Of a stretch of DNA of 64,000 nt, positions 49,716 through 60,242 are shown in pieces; position 1 is the stretch's first letter; the number at the start of each line of letters is the position of its first letter. The DNA comes from Paulinella micropora. Lineage: Eukaryota; Cercozoa; Imbricatea; Euglyphida. The notes beneath the pieces were generated by a model. The model had not been told where the DNA came from, ran no database searches, and was given only the letters and a program-made list of their open reading frames with translations. The translations under genes and the position numbers were made by a program. Where the stretch lies: contig BJOX01000276.1 in NCBI GenBank assembly GCA_009731375.1, positions 467,101 to 531,100 of the forward strand. Direction: 5' to 3'.

Positions 49716-52700
49716 TCACAGTGCAATGCCAACGGTTGCCTGACTATCCATTGGTACCCCTTCCTTCTCCTCTTTCACGAACACTCGCCGATGCTGAGCC
49801 CAGCGCGCTAGCAAGTTAGACTCTTTGTTGTGGCGCCTCAACGACACCACACAAGCACCGCATATGCAGAGAACCAACGAAAGTGGGACCAGAACCAGAG
49901 CAAACACGGAAGCAGTCTTGGCCTTGGGGCTGCAGCAAGGACGGGTTTGTTTCTCGGGAAAATACAGCTTGTTGCAGCCGCTACTGCCGTCGGCGCATTC
50001 AGGTTGGCGAGTAGCTTTCAATTTACTCATTGTGCTGAGACAGAACACGTGTACACCAGCCTCTACTGGTTCCACCCCTTTTCCGCAGCCATCCCAAGCA
50101 GACCAGTTGAAAGACATTTGATGCAGCTCGCACCCATCGAACTCAAACACGCCGCTCGGTCTACATTTGATGGTGGCGTTGCCGTAAAACTCATACTCAG
50201 AAAGACACTGCACGTGGCAGGCGGACTCCGTCACGTTATTTGCGCAATGCGTCACATATTTGCAGGTCGATGACACAACTGTAAGTGCTTATCACAGCCT
50301 TGCAGGAACATAATACCGCCGTCCTTGTTGCAAGAGGCATGTGCTTCTCCCTCATAGCCCTTCTGGACATCGCAGAACGCAGGGCAGTCCTGTTCGCTAA
50401 ATACGTCGCCTGAAGTGTCGTTGCATCCCGAGTGATTGAGCCAGACATAGCCCGCATGATGGTTGGGCAAAGCGCAGTGGGCGACCCAAGTCGAGCAACC
50501 ATACAAGACGTATTCTCCCTGGTCTTTGTCACAGGTGGCACTTGGATGCGCTCCGAAATATTCTGCAGCGCAGGCTAGCGAGCATTCGGATGCCCGGCCG
50601 GGTGAGGGGCAGTCTAGGACGCTATACCCGGCCTAATTGGCTGGAAGAGTGCAGAGGTGCCCCTGCTGTATGCCTATTTGCACTGGGTCAGCAATCACAC
50701 TGGCATGGGTGCGAAGCCATGGCTCATGAAGCCATATAGTCAGGAGCTCAGGAAAGGCAGGGTTGTAGTTGGGTGCGGCAGGAAGGTAAAATTTCAGCGT
50801 GGTTTTGCTCAAAAGAACGAAGTTGCTCAAGGAAAAGTTTGCGTGGGCGAGCAGTGGTAGCATTTGTTCGTTCCACCCATAGGGCTGGTCATGATCTTCG
50901 TCCACGAAGAAAGACCAGTTCTTGTACTGGTCCAGATGGCCCGGTCTTTGATGTAAGGGTAAGGAAAGAGTCCACAGAAAGGTGTACAAGAAACCAAGCT
51001 GTTCCTTGTCGAATGCCTTCACTGGAGACGTCCCCGTGCGAAACTGTTGCCGAACTGCCCAGGAACGTCAGCATAGTAAAGCACATTTCTGCGGATAAAT
51101 AAGCACGAACGGTAACCAAAAGGTCTGCGCTTTGCAGTTCCACACAGCAATCATAGCTTTCAAAACAGAAACATCCCACCCCACAGCCCAACGAGGCGTT
51201 TAGGCTGCCAGTGAGGTAAAGTCCATCAGAGCCTGTTTCATCTGCGACTGGGCAATTGCCCCCGCAGTTGGGGTGAGAGATAATGATATCGAGATCACCA
51301 AAGGGAAATTTCTCTACGTCTGTGTTATTGACAGATATGAACAGCTTTTCTTCGGCATTTAGAGCCATATTTTGGAAGCTGAGTCGAAAACTGATACTGC
51401 TATCTCGGATCAGCTGAGTCGATGGGCCCCTGTAGAAGTTGAGAACGTTAGGCATGTCTTGCCAGTGGGCTGGTTCGAACGCTACCACCGCAATCAAAGA
51501 CACCTGCAACGATACTTGCGTCCCTGCGGGTGCGAAGTTGGAGACGCTAAGGTATAGCGTCTGAGGTTGATCGGGCAGTGACAAGACAAAGCTGTTTCCA
51601 CTCCTGTTAGCATCAATGGTAACCGACTGTTGGAAAGAATTTGGCATCACTTGAGTGGTCGAGTACATGACTGTCAAGTTGCAGTGTGTCAGATCCCAAC
51701 AATCCACCTTAAGTCCGAAGAGCATGTCAGACGGAGCACGTTCATCCAGGCCAGTTATGTTGATCCAGGCCAGTTATGTTGAAATGCAGCTGCTGTCCTG
51801 GCCCAGATTCAAGCGACTGGCTTATGTTACAAGGGATTTCCAAGCCGATTGGCAGTTCCACGGACCAAATTGCGATAAGGCACAGGCACATCGGGTAAAT
51901 GACAACTCACCGTCGTAAAGAGCAAAGAGAGGCCACCGTCCTCCGTGCGATGTACCAGATCTTTCTCCATGAGCTCTGACAAGGCGAAGGAGGTCGTCCT
52001 TGTCGTAGCAGGACAGTAGGTATCCATTCTCGGATTCAGCCAACAGAACAGCTCCCAAGGTTGCGCGTTCCAAGAGATCTTCAGCAAGATGCCGCCTTCG
52101 AGGCCTTTCAGCGCCAGCTCTGCGGTAAGGGGAAGCTTCAGTTCGTACAAGTCTGAGTTTTTCAGTGTTACTTGTGTAGCAAAGGTCAAGTGCCGGATCT
52201 CTATGGCATTCAAGATGTAATATGTGTCCGAGTATCCATAAATGGAGACAGTCACGGTAGAGTTGGCAATGAAGTCAGTATTCCAGAGTATGAGGTTCTT
52301 GTCCCCTTCGTGCTCGATCCCCACAACGAGGTTTCTGTATCTGGCATGTCGGTATAGCTGGGATATAAAGCAGACGTCAAGTAGAGATCGACATCGCCGT
52401 CTGGATTATCGTTCCACCGCTGCAATCGGAGCAGGCAGTCCAGTGAAAGAAGTGGTACTCTTCAGCCTCTATCGAGCCTTCAACCATGACATCAAGAGGA
52501 TCAATAGACAAAGAACTAGCATTGCTGCCGCTGCTGCTACTGTCTTCTACGATGATGCTGCTGGGTTGATTTAGGAAGCCATGAAAAGAGGCGTTGCAAG
52601 TGTAGTAGATCGCATTTGCGTTCCTCGCCAGTGTGACATTCATCTACACTGCAGTGCAACGGTCCGCTGGGAAAACTTGCGATGAGACCATGCCCACTGC

Positions 52701-54112
52701 AGCGCTGAACTGGAGGGAATCAAGCACAGTGAATTCAGAGCTTAGGGAAGACAAACCACCAGAGCATTGCCGGCTCCACCCCCCAGAGTCCGGCTCAGAC
52801 TGACTCGATACTCCACACGGCGCGGAAAGGTCACATTAGTCCACGTCAGGAAGTGAACAGAGCTGCCAGGGTCTTGGTCAACCTCGTAGATGTTGGAAAA
52901 AGAGCCGAGTAAGTACCAGGTATCCACGCCAGGGGCGTTGGAGGGGATGGTGCCTTGATATGCTTGCAAGGGTTGGGCTGGGGGTAGCGAAGGCCCAAAG
53001 GGATTGAAGCAGCCGCTGCACAGCGCACAAGGGAGCGGGGCCTCGGGAATAATCGGGAAAATCTTTACGCTGGGTAGAGCTTCGTTTAGCCCCAAGTCGC
53101 TGGATTCTGAACAGCCGAAGATGGGCACGCACAAAGTGAAGGCATCTAAGCGTAATACCAAGTCCAATCCGGAGGTAAGCTGCAGTCCCAAAATGGTAAC
53201 TTCATTACAGCGCAGGGCGGGCAGGGGCGGATGCGTGACATGCAGGTTCAGCTTTGGCTTGATGCTGACCCCTATTGGCCAGTTGGTGCCGCCCAACACC
53301 CCGACCACAAATTCCATGCCAAAGGACAGGCCGGCTTCAATCGCTAGAAAAATCACCGGGCGTCAGATGGAAATTCCGGGACCTCTGGGCGATTGGCTCA
53401 ACGAACTGGTCAGCCATTGTGTCAATCACAAAACCATACGACAAGCTGCTGGTGAATTGCATACGAGGGCTTGTTGCTCGCACTTGCAAGTCAGCATTCC
53501 CATACCCGGCATTTCCACCAAAAAGGTGCGCCTTATGTTCATAGGAATCATGAGGATCCAAAACGCGAAGTCGAGAGGCTCGCTTTTGTACAGCTCTCGC
53601 GAGTAGTGATGACTGACTTGGCCGTGAGGCTTCCACTCCAGTTGAAAAGCGACTTGTAGCTGGCCGTCAAGTGTTAGGGACGTCCGAAAGGAACACAAAT
53701 ATGACCATTCCATTTCAAAGGTGGCAGCAGGAGACAAAACACTATAGCAGTCCAGACAGAACCAGTCATCTTCTAGGGGCCAAGAAGAAACACGAGCGCT
53801 CTGACTTTCGGCTGCATAGTTCCATGATAGCGTACCCAACGCGGATGGGGTTGGATGTCCTGCTCCGACTAGCTTCCGTCTCTCATTAGCATCTTCTTTG
53901 AACGGAATAGCAGGTGTGTGTTGAAACACTGATTTTACTTGAGGGAAAATGTCACGCAGGGATAAGGAACGAGGGGTCGTGTGGATTTCAGCTTTCAACA
54001 AAGCTTCGTATGCCGTCACTTCCTTTACTTCGCGATAAATAGGCTGCGGCTCACTCTCTTTTCCGTCCAAGTTGCATCCCCATTCAACGCCTGCAACCAC
54101 ATAATCTCCTTC
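49716..54112 (-). CDS. Large type I membrane protein with PPC-like, sushi-like and thrombospondin-like segments (frame-broken, 5' incomplete)
   Basis: Consecutive minus-strand frames (about 54112-53426, 53636-53337, 53356-52742, 52643-52377, 52324-51827, 51725-50889, 51022-50633, 50600-50252, 50276-49716) read as one extracellular protein. Near 52400-52250 a pre-peptidase C-terminal (PPC)-like segment shows 'NPDGDVDLYLTSALYPSY' and 'GDKNLILWNTDF'. Cys-rich sushi-like repeats ('SATCDKDQGEYVLYGC', 'ATIKCRPSGVFEFDGC') follow at 50600-50130, then a thrombospondin-like 'NWSAWDGCGKGVEPVEAGVH'. A ~25-residue hydrophobic helix and a short basic/acidic tail end at 49716. One convincing intron (GTGAGT donor at 51917, acceptor near 51830) is present. 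Other breaks coincide with homopolymers or a 19-bp duplication. Many N-x-S/T sequons fit a secreted ectodomain. Upstream of 54112 no start or exon is visible. Confidence 0.6.
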
Positions 54113-54129
54113 AATATCTGAGCACTTTG

Positions 54130-55122
54130 TGGAATTTATTCAGGGAAAATTTTCTTTATTGGTTCATTCATTCATTCCTTGCTGCTCTCTTTCATTGATA
54201 TGCATGCACACATACACACATACAGATACAGTAAAGGAGGAGGAAGAAGAGGAGGAAGAGGAGAAAGAGGAGGAAGAGGAGAAGTGGAGAAGTGGAGAAG
54301 TGGAGAAGAGGGGAAGTGGAGAAGTGAAGAAGTGAAGAAGTAAAGAAGAGGAGAAATGGAGAAGTGTAGAAGTGGAGAAGTGGAGAAATGGAGAAATGGA
54401 GAAGAGAAGAAGTGGAGGAGAAGAGGAGGAGAAGAGGAAGAGAAGTGGAGAAGTGGAGAAGAGGAGAAGAGGAGGAGAAGAGGAGGAGAAGAGGAGGAGA
54501 AGAGGAGGAGAAGAGGACAAGAGGAGTATGAAGAAGAAAAGAAGTTTGCGGATCCGCAGGAGAGGAGGAGGGGACTTATGGAGAATCGATAAGAAAGGCA
54601 GACGTTTGAAATAACGTCAGTAGCAACCCTGGGCGAACCTTTTATAGTATTATATAAGTATGCTAAAAGATAGACAAAAAGGTATACGATAGACTGACTA
54701 ATAGACATTCGTTGTCCCTTCTGTCTGTCTGTCTCTCTTTCTCTCTTTCTATATTTCTCTCTCTCTCTCTCTCACCTCGCCGGAACAGAGGGATGGATGG
54801 CTAGACTTGTAAATGCTGCGGGTGAGAGTGTCGTGTTGTCTACGAATGCTGTTCTTTGTTTCTTTTTCTTTCTTTCTGTCTTTCGTTGTTTCTTGCTTTT
54901 TTTCTTTCTTTCTTTCTTTGTCTCTTTCTTTCTTTTTTTACTGTAAGCAAGCTTTAATAGAGAAAAGAAAGATGCACAATAATCAGAAGAGCTTAATTTT
55001 TTTTTTTATGACATTGAGGTGGAGTGGTCTTATTCGTGGCGTTGTTGAGTTGGTTGATTGTCGACTTGCTGGGAATAGCAAGGAAATTAAAACGGGACAG
55101 GCGCAAGCGGGGTTGTGGGGAA

Positions 55123-55193
<71 letters not shown>

Positions 55194-55302
55194 ACTACCT
55201 ATTTCGAATCGTATCTCGCGTGCCGTTTGGAATAATGTCAGTACAAAAATCCTGAAAGATAAACTAATAGGTAGGTAGACTGACTAATAGACATTCCTTT
55301 TC

Positions 55303-55348
<46 letters not shown>

Positions 55349-55374
55349 TTCTCTTTCTCTCTCTCTCTCTCACT

Positions 55375-55437
<63 letters not shown>

Positions 55438-55446
55438 GGTATATAC

Positions 55447-55487
<41 letters not shown>

Positions 55488-55550
55488 CCTATCTACCATC
55501 TACCTATCTATCTACCTATCTATCTATCTATCTATATATCTATATATATA
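54130..55550. repeat. Purine-rich, (CT)n and (CTAT)n repeats before the inverted repeat
   Basis: A ~310-bp GAAGAGG/GTGGAGAA purine tract (54235-54545), the diverged third copy of the 3.6-kb repeat (about 54944-55000), two long (CT)n arrays (55125-55190, 55305-55405) and (CTAT)n lead up to the inverted repeat. No gene is supported. Confidence 0.75.
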
Positions 55551-55554
55551 TGAC

Positions 55555-55956
55555 CATTTATGTATATACGGCTGTCTATCCGCAAAGTATAAAACAAGCC
55601 GTTAAAATGTGTAAAACCAACATTAGACATATAGAAAAAAGTGTCCAACCCTTGTAAAAACCGACGAAGGTTTTCCAAAAATCAACCAACTAAGCACATT
55701 TAGAAAGAATTAAGACATATTAAGCATATAGTCCATATTTTTACTACATAAAAATATATATAAACAAAAGTTTATATGGACTATGTGCTTAATATGTCTT
55801 AATTCTTTCTAAATGTGCTTAGTTGGTTGATTTTTGAAAACCTTCGTCGGTTTTTACAAGGGTTGGACACTTTTTTCTATATGTCTAATGTTGGTTTTAC
55901 ACATTTTAACGGCTTGTTTTATACTTTGCGGATAGACAGCCGTATATACATAAATG
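55555..55956. repeat. Near-perfect 184-bp inverted repeat with 35-bp loop
   Basis: Arms at 55555-55738 and 55774-55956 differ by one base substitution (GCATATAG/GCACATAG) and one indel (TTTTCCAAAA/TTTTCAAAA). The loop (55739-55773) is AT-rich and not symmetrical. Each arm encodes the same short frame from its outer end ('[20 protein letters not shown]' then HIEKSVQPL and TAA). Lying at the left border of the viral block, it could be a viral terminal repeat in head-to-head form, a foldback element, or an assembly artefact. Confidence 0.8.
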
Positions 55957-55970
55957 ACCATAGGGGGGAA

Positions 55971-55980
55971 NNNNNNNNNN
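55971..55980. other. 10-N gap between inverted repeat and viral block
   Basis: A short scaffold-type gap flanked by GGGGGGAA and AAAAAATTT. Continuity of the repeat with the viral genes is therefore not proven. Confidence 0.95.
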
Positions 55981-56218
55981 AAAAAATTTAAAAAAAGTAT
56001 AGTCCCCCCTTTATGGGAGGGGGACAGGGAAAAGTTTTGGAAAAATGGAGTCAAAGGTCGGACAGGGGGCAGGAAGATGAATTTTAATAAATCTCCCTCT
56101 GCTCTTTCTCGCAGTCGTCCAACCTTTAGCCAACGTGTGGTGATGGAAATCCAGTGGAAATCTAATGATTAAACAATTTTGATTTAAATAATTAAAACAA
56201 TATAATTATATATATAAC

Positions 56219-56449
56219 ATGCCGAGACAAAAGAAATATAACACGCCCGACGAACGGGTATTAATAAGGAGGGAAAGGGCGAGTGCTTACTTGAAGGCAC
56301 ACCCCGATAAGAACCGAGCAAATGCCAAGGCTTACTACCACAAAAATAAGGAAAAAATTAAGGCACAGCGGAAGGAGCGATACGAAAAACAAAAGGAAGA
56401 ATTGATAAGTTTGAGGCGATTGCGGGATAGTCTGGCGGTAAATATATAA
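56219..56449 (+). CDS. Viral block: small basic helical protein
   Basis: 76 codons from an ATG preceded by an AT-rich leader (TATATATATAAC). About 40 percent of residues are Lys, Arg or Glu, forming a long amphipathic helix with repeated Tyr/Ala spacing ('RANAKAYYHKNKEKIKAQRK'). Small proteins of this style occur in large algal viruses and Polinton-like viruses and are guessed to bind nucleic acid; no defined family is assigned. It is followed 37 bp later by the next gene in the same direction. Confidence 0.6.
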   Translation: MPRQKKYNTPDERVLIRRERASAYLKAHPDKNRANAKAYYHKNKEKIKAQRKERYEKQKEELISLRRLRDSLAVNI

Positions 56450-56486
56450 ATTATTTTATATATAAGTATATCATGGTAGATATACT

Positions 56487-57032
56487 ATGGACACTAGACT
56501 GCTGATGACACGCCCATACTGGGCACAGGAAGATTTACAATTACACATTGATTACACGGAGGGAAATTATTTTTTAAATTTAATCAATGCTGTCCGTTTT
56601 GTTGCCCCCGACGGCCGATGGGACACTAATCACTGGCAGGTGGCACGTATGTTGAAAGGTGGCACGGAGAGTTATTGTTGTTGCGGACACATAATTACAA
56701 AGAACTTCATAATCAAGCACAGGACGAGTGGTGCTGAGATGATTGTTGGCTCTCATTGTGTCAAGAGGTTTAATAATCGTAAAATGAATGAAGAGTTGTC
56801 GTTGCTAGTTAGACTTAACGACCCCAATGTTAAATTTTGTAGCCACTGCGAAAGTAAAAGGGCGATTTCAAAAAATATAATAGCACGATACCCGAACAAG
56901 GACAAATACTACCACACGACATGTATGCGAAAGGCCTTTTACCAATGCACCTTTTGTAATGCTTACAGAGGATATGAACCATGCGACTGCTACAATAAAA
57001 TACGAAACAACACTCCCTTTTGGTTGCGGTGA
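56487..57032 (+). CDS. Viral block: cysteine-rich zinc-binding protein
   Basis: 181 codons. The centre has 'YCCCGHIITKNFIIKHRTSG' then 'VGSHCVKRF', a C-x-C-G...H...G-x-x-C arrangement found in zinc proteins of nucleocytoplasmic large DNA viruses and relatives. The C-terminal part has two more Cys pairs (FCSHCESK, YQCTFCNAY) and CDCYN. It probably binds zinc structurally and may act in replication or transcription. It lies 109 bp upstream of the primase-helicase gene in the same direction. The family is known to me only as a pattern, so the function is inferred. Confidence 0.55.
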   Translation: MDTRLLMTRPYWAQEDLQLHIDYTEGNYFLNLINAVRFVAPDGRWDTNHWQVARMLKGGTESYCCCGHIITKNFIIKHRTSGAEMIVGSHCVKRFNNRKMNEELSLLVRLNDPNVKFCSHCESKRAISKNIIARYPNKDKYYHTTCMRKAFYQCTFCNAYRGYEPCDCYNKIRNNTPFWLR

Positions 57033-57141
57033 GTATATATAGAATATTTTAATTTCTTCTAAGGATAAGATAACATATGGGTATAGATATATAGAACAAT
57101 TTAATTATTTTTCTATAAAAAAATCTGACCACTGATATACA

Positions 57142-59586
57142 ATGACCGCCCCTATGTTGGACAATGGCAACTGGCACTGGAAACAGGAAGAAGCACTGGA
57201 GGGCAAAACGGCCGAAATCCTTATCAAATGGGGCAACAAACAATTTACTACTTTACCAAACCAAGAAGACTTTATTGAATTGATTGAAAAAACCCCCGAA
57301 GAACAAAAACAATTTTACGAAGTGTTGATGGATGGTAAGCCACAGCGAATGTTTGCCGATTTGGACGGCGATAACTTGAGTATCTCGCGAGAGAAGATGT
57401 ATGAACGATGGAACGATTTAATGGAAAATGTATTTCAACTACTTGGTATGAAATACAACCCGAAAAAGGCCAAATACTTGGATGCTTGCAAGGGTGATAA
57501 GATGTCGTGCCACTTTTCATATGACAACGGCTTCGTATTTGCCAACTGCGACACACAAAAAGAATTTTGGAAATTCGTTGAAACCATTATTGAAAAAAAT
57601 TACACTGACCTCTGCTTTACCTTTGAACGACAGGATAAAAAAATTGAACTGCGAACCATTCTGGATATCTCCGTGTATAACAAGAACCGAGCATTTCGCA
57701 CTATTTACTCTCACAAAGACGGGAGCAGTCGTGTGTTGCTTCCATACTCTTATACACCAAAAACCAATACATTGAAACTATTGCAAAATGTTGAAATTGA
57801 TGATTACTTAATCATGCGACCCGACGAAACCTCATACTATAGTGTTAAACTGCCCGAATACACTTCTCTGCGACGATACCAGCACATAACTATTGCCGAA
57901 GTTGAACAAATCATACTCAGCAAAGTGGCTAATGTGGAGATAAAAGAGCAAAAGCAACGAATGTTTGTTTTAAAAACGAAAGGAGTGAGAAAATGTATCA
58001 TAAATGGCGAGGAGAACCAAAGCGACAACTGCTATGTTGTGTGGAAACGAGACGGGCTTTATTTCTACTGCCATGATACGGGTTGTGAAGGTAAAGGTGT
58101 GCGAATTCATGAATTTACTCCCGCAATTGCTCACGATATCAACACTATTGATGACTTACGGCGACTTGGCAGTGAGTGTAAGACGATTGAAAAATTCAAA
58201 GATTTTCTAGAAACCGCTTTGGCATGGATGAACAAATCATATTGTTTTGCTAACTTGGCAAAGCCAACCATAATTGAAGAATACATTGATGCTAGGGATA
58301 AAATGGTGTTTCGTTATAAAACAGAAACGGCGATGGAGGCCTTCTTCAAAAACAAAAGAATAAAGACTAATCTTTCAAAGGAAGACTGGATAGCACTAGG
58401 CAAAAACCCCGCCACATTGAATGTTGTTGATTTATACAAAATGTGGAATACTCACCCGAAACGACGAGAGGTAAATGATATTATCTTTGACCCCAAGGCA
58501 TACTTTGATGACAATAAAAAAGGGTTTTATAACTTATTCAAAGGATTTGCCGTCCCCGCCGACACATTGCACGATGTAAAATCATTTACTCCAGAAGAAG
58601 AGAAAAACGAGCCATTCTTTCAACATATTTTAAACAGATGGTGCGGTGGAGACCAAAATGTCTATAAAAAGGTTTTGGATATGTTTGCGCACATTTACCA
58701 AAAGCCGTGGGAGAAATTACATTTATCTTTGGTGCTAACCAGCACAGAACGAGCAGGTAAGGGGATTATCCTTGAAATATTCAAAGATATTATTGGTGGC
58801 GAATATTACTTTCAGCCCTCCGATGTGAAAGAAGTGTTAGGCGACTTCAATGCCCAACTAGCACGGGCTATAGTCGTATATATGGACGAAATGGTGTGGG
58901 GTGGTGATAAGGAACGAGCGGGCACTATTAAGAAAATGGTATCCGAAAATACACTCACTCTCAAACAAAAATATTTACCAAATCTCACATTAGAAAATAT
59001 CTTCTTCTTGGTGCTTGCTTCTAACGAAGAATGGGTTGTCCCCGCAGGAACGACGGAGCAACGATGGCTGGTATTGGAAGTATCGGACGAATTGGCACTA
59101 ATGAAAGAAAACGAAAAAAGAAAAGCAATTACGGATATCCGTGCAATTGACCGACAGCGACTGGCGAAGTTTCTTGCCGAACGAGACCTTAGCACTTTTA
59201 ACGATCGCGAGACGATATTAACGGGCGGACTACGACAACAAAAAGTAAAAACATTATCTAAAATACGGAAGTGGTGGTTAGATTGTTTAAACGATGGCCA
59301 TATTTCAAGCGGAATGCCAGAAATACAATTTGGAGATGAAGTTTCAAAAGAAGTAATGTATGAAGTATATAAATCAAATATTAATGACCCTCATACTTCG
59401 CAGACAAGTTTCTGGATGCAAATGAAAAAACTGATCCCCGATGCAAGGGAAACAAAGAAAACCATAGGTGGAAGGAGACCAAGATTTATACAATTACCCT
59501 CTCTGGAAGAATGCCAGAACACATGGCGAACTATTTACGGAGACCAAGAATGGCGATTTAGCACACAGGACGACGACGATGAATAA
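57142..59586 (+). CDS. Viral primase-helicase: archaeo-eukaryotic primase fused to SF3 helicase
   Basis: 814 codons, intact, ATG at 57142. The N-terminal half is an archaeo-eukaryotic primase of the herpesvirus UL52/NCLDV type: 'MFADLDGD' supplies the paired catalytic Asp (residues ~73 and 75), 'KMSCHFSY' the S-x-H motif (~120-126), and 'ILDISVYNKNRAFR' the third Asp (~175). A Cys cluster (~297-315, 'YFYCHDTGCEGKGVRI') fits the zinc element after such primases. The C-terminal half is a superfamily 3 helicase of the D5/DUF5906 group: Walker A region 'TSTERAGKGI' (~533-542), Walker B 'IVVYMDEM' (~577-584), and motif C 'FLVLASNEEW' (~622-631). GKG in place of GKS/T occurs in this helicase group. 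It would prime and unwind viral DNA in replication. Such fusions are typical of Polinton-like viruses, virophages and large DNA viruses. Confidence 0.85.
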   Translation: MTAPMLDNGNWHWKQEEALEGKTAEILIKWGNKQFTTLPNQEDFIELIEKTPEEQKQFYEVLMDGKPQRMFADLDGDNLSISREKMYERWNDLMENVFQLLGMKYNPKKAKYLDACKGDKMSCHFSYDNGFVFANCDTQKEFWKFVETIIEKNYTDLCFTFERQDKKIELRTILDISVYNKNRAFRTIYSHKDGSSRVLLPYSYTPKTNTLKLLQNVEIDDYLIMRPDETSYYSVKLPEYTSLRRYQHITIAEVEQIILSKVANVEIKEQKQRMFVLKTKGVRKCIINGEENQSDNCYVVWKRDGLYFYCHDTGCEGKGVRIHEFTPAIAHDINTIDDLRRLGSECKTIEKFKDFLETALAWMNKSYCFANLAKPTIIEEYIDARDKMVFRYKTETAMEAFFKNKRIKTNLSKEDWIALGKNPATLNVVDLYKMWNTHPKRREVNDIIFDPKAYFDDNKKGFYNLFKGFAVPADTLHDVKSFTPEEEKNEPFFQHILNRWCGGDQNVYKKVLDMFAHIYQKPWEKLHLSLVLTSTERAGKGIILEIFKDIIGGEYYFQPSDVKEVLGDFNAQLARAIVVYMDEMVWGGDKERAGTIKKMVSENTLTLKQKYLPNLTLENIFFLVLASNEEWVVPAGTTEQRWLVLEVSDELALMKENEKRKAITDIRAIDRQRLAKFLAERDLSTFNDRETILTGGLRQQKVKTLSKIRKWWLDCLNDGHISSGMPEIQFGDEVSKEVMYEVYKSNINDPHTSQTSFWMQMKKLIPDARETKKTIGGRRPRFIQLPSLEECQNTWRTIYGDQEWRFSTQDDDDE

Positions 59587-59630
59587 ACAATAATACCAGT
59601 TGGTATTTTTTTTCTTCAATATTATATAGT

Positions 59631-60236
59631 ATGAGCACAAAGCAAAGTTATTTGGACGAGATCGCCAAATGGGAGATTGATAGCAATGTTAAGAAACCGA
59701 CCATTAAATGGACGAAACCCGACATTGTATCATTTTATGAACAATACAAACCCCGCGGTGGCGACAATGTAAAAGTAGAAATGCCGTCGGCCACTACACT
59801 GGAAAACATAGTTAGCAGTATGGCAGAGGAGGAAAGCACTCCATTCAAAACTGCGGATTTAGTAGAAACAGGCATTACGGAAATTAAGGCCAACGTGGGG
59901 GAAGAACTGGCAAAAAAAGAAACGGAAGCAAAAGAAGAGAAGAAAACACCGATTAAAGCAAAGCGGAATCCGCCCGAGGGCGGGTATAGTTGCTATGAAA
60001 TAATAACGGCACATTTGAAAGTATCCAAAGACCCGTTTAATTTCTTGTATATGAAAGTTGAAGACCGCACCATATTACAGGAGGATATGAAGAAATGGCA
60101 CGAGAGTAGATACGGACATATACCGCCAGAGCAACGCCCCACTCTTAAATATGGTAAGTTAGATTATAAGACGTTTTTCCGCGATGTCTTATCTCAACCA
60201 CGAGGGCAAACTCACGACATTAAAAGATATGTATGA
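59631..60236 (+). CDS. Viral block: hypothetical charged protein
   Basis: 201 codons, ATG 44 bp after the primase-helicase stop, with an AT-rich leader (TATTATATAGT). The N-terminal part ends in a Lys/Glu-rich low-complexity linker ('KKETEAKEEKKTPIKAKR'). The C-terminal ~75 residues look folded ('GGYSCYEIITAHLKVSKDPF', 'PPEQRPTLKYGKLDYKTFFR'). I do not recognise it. It ends 6 bp from the stop of the opposing gene, a convergent pair. Confidence 0.55.
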   Translation: MSTKQSYLDEIAKWEIDSNVKKPTIKWTKPDIVSFYEQYKPRGGDNVKVEMPSATTLENIVSSMAEEESTPFKTADLVETGITEIKANVGEELAKKETEAKEEKKTPIKAKRNPPEGGYSCYEIITAHLKVSKDPFNFLYMKVEDRTILQEDMKKWHESRYGHIPPEQRPTLKYGKLDYKTFFRDVLSQPRGQTHDIKRYV

Positions 60237-60242
60237 CAGGTT

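Noticed and set aside
50250-51060. Very short (17-38 bp) introns in the membrane-protein gene
   Set aside because: GT...AG pairs can be drawn at two frame breaks, but one-base indels explain them as well and similar breaks nearby sit at homopolymers.
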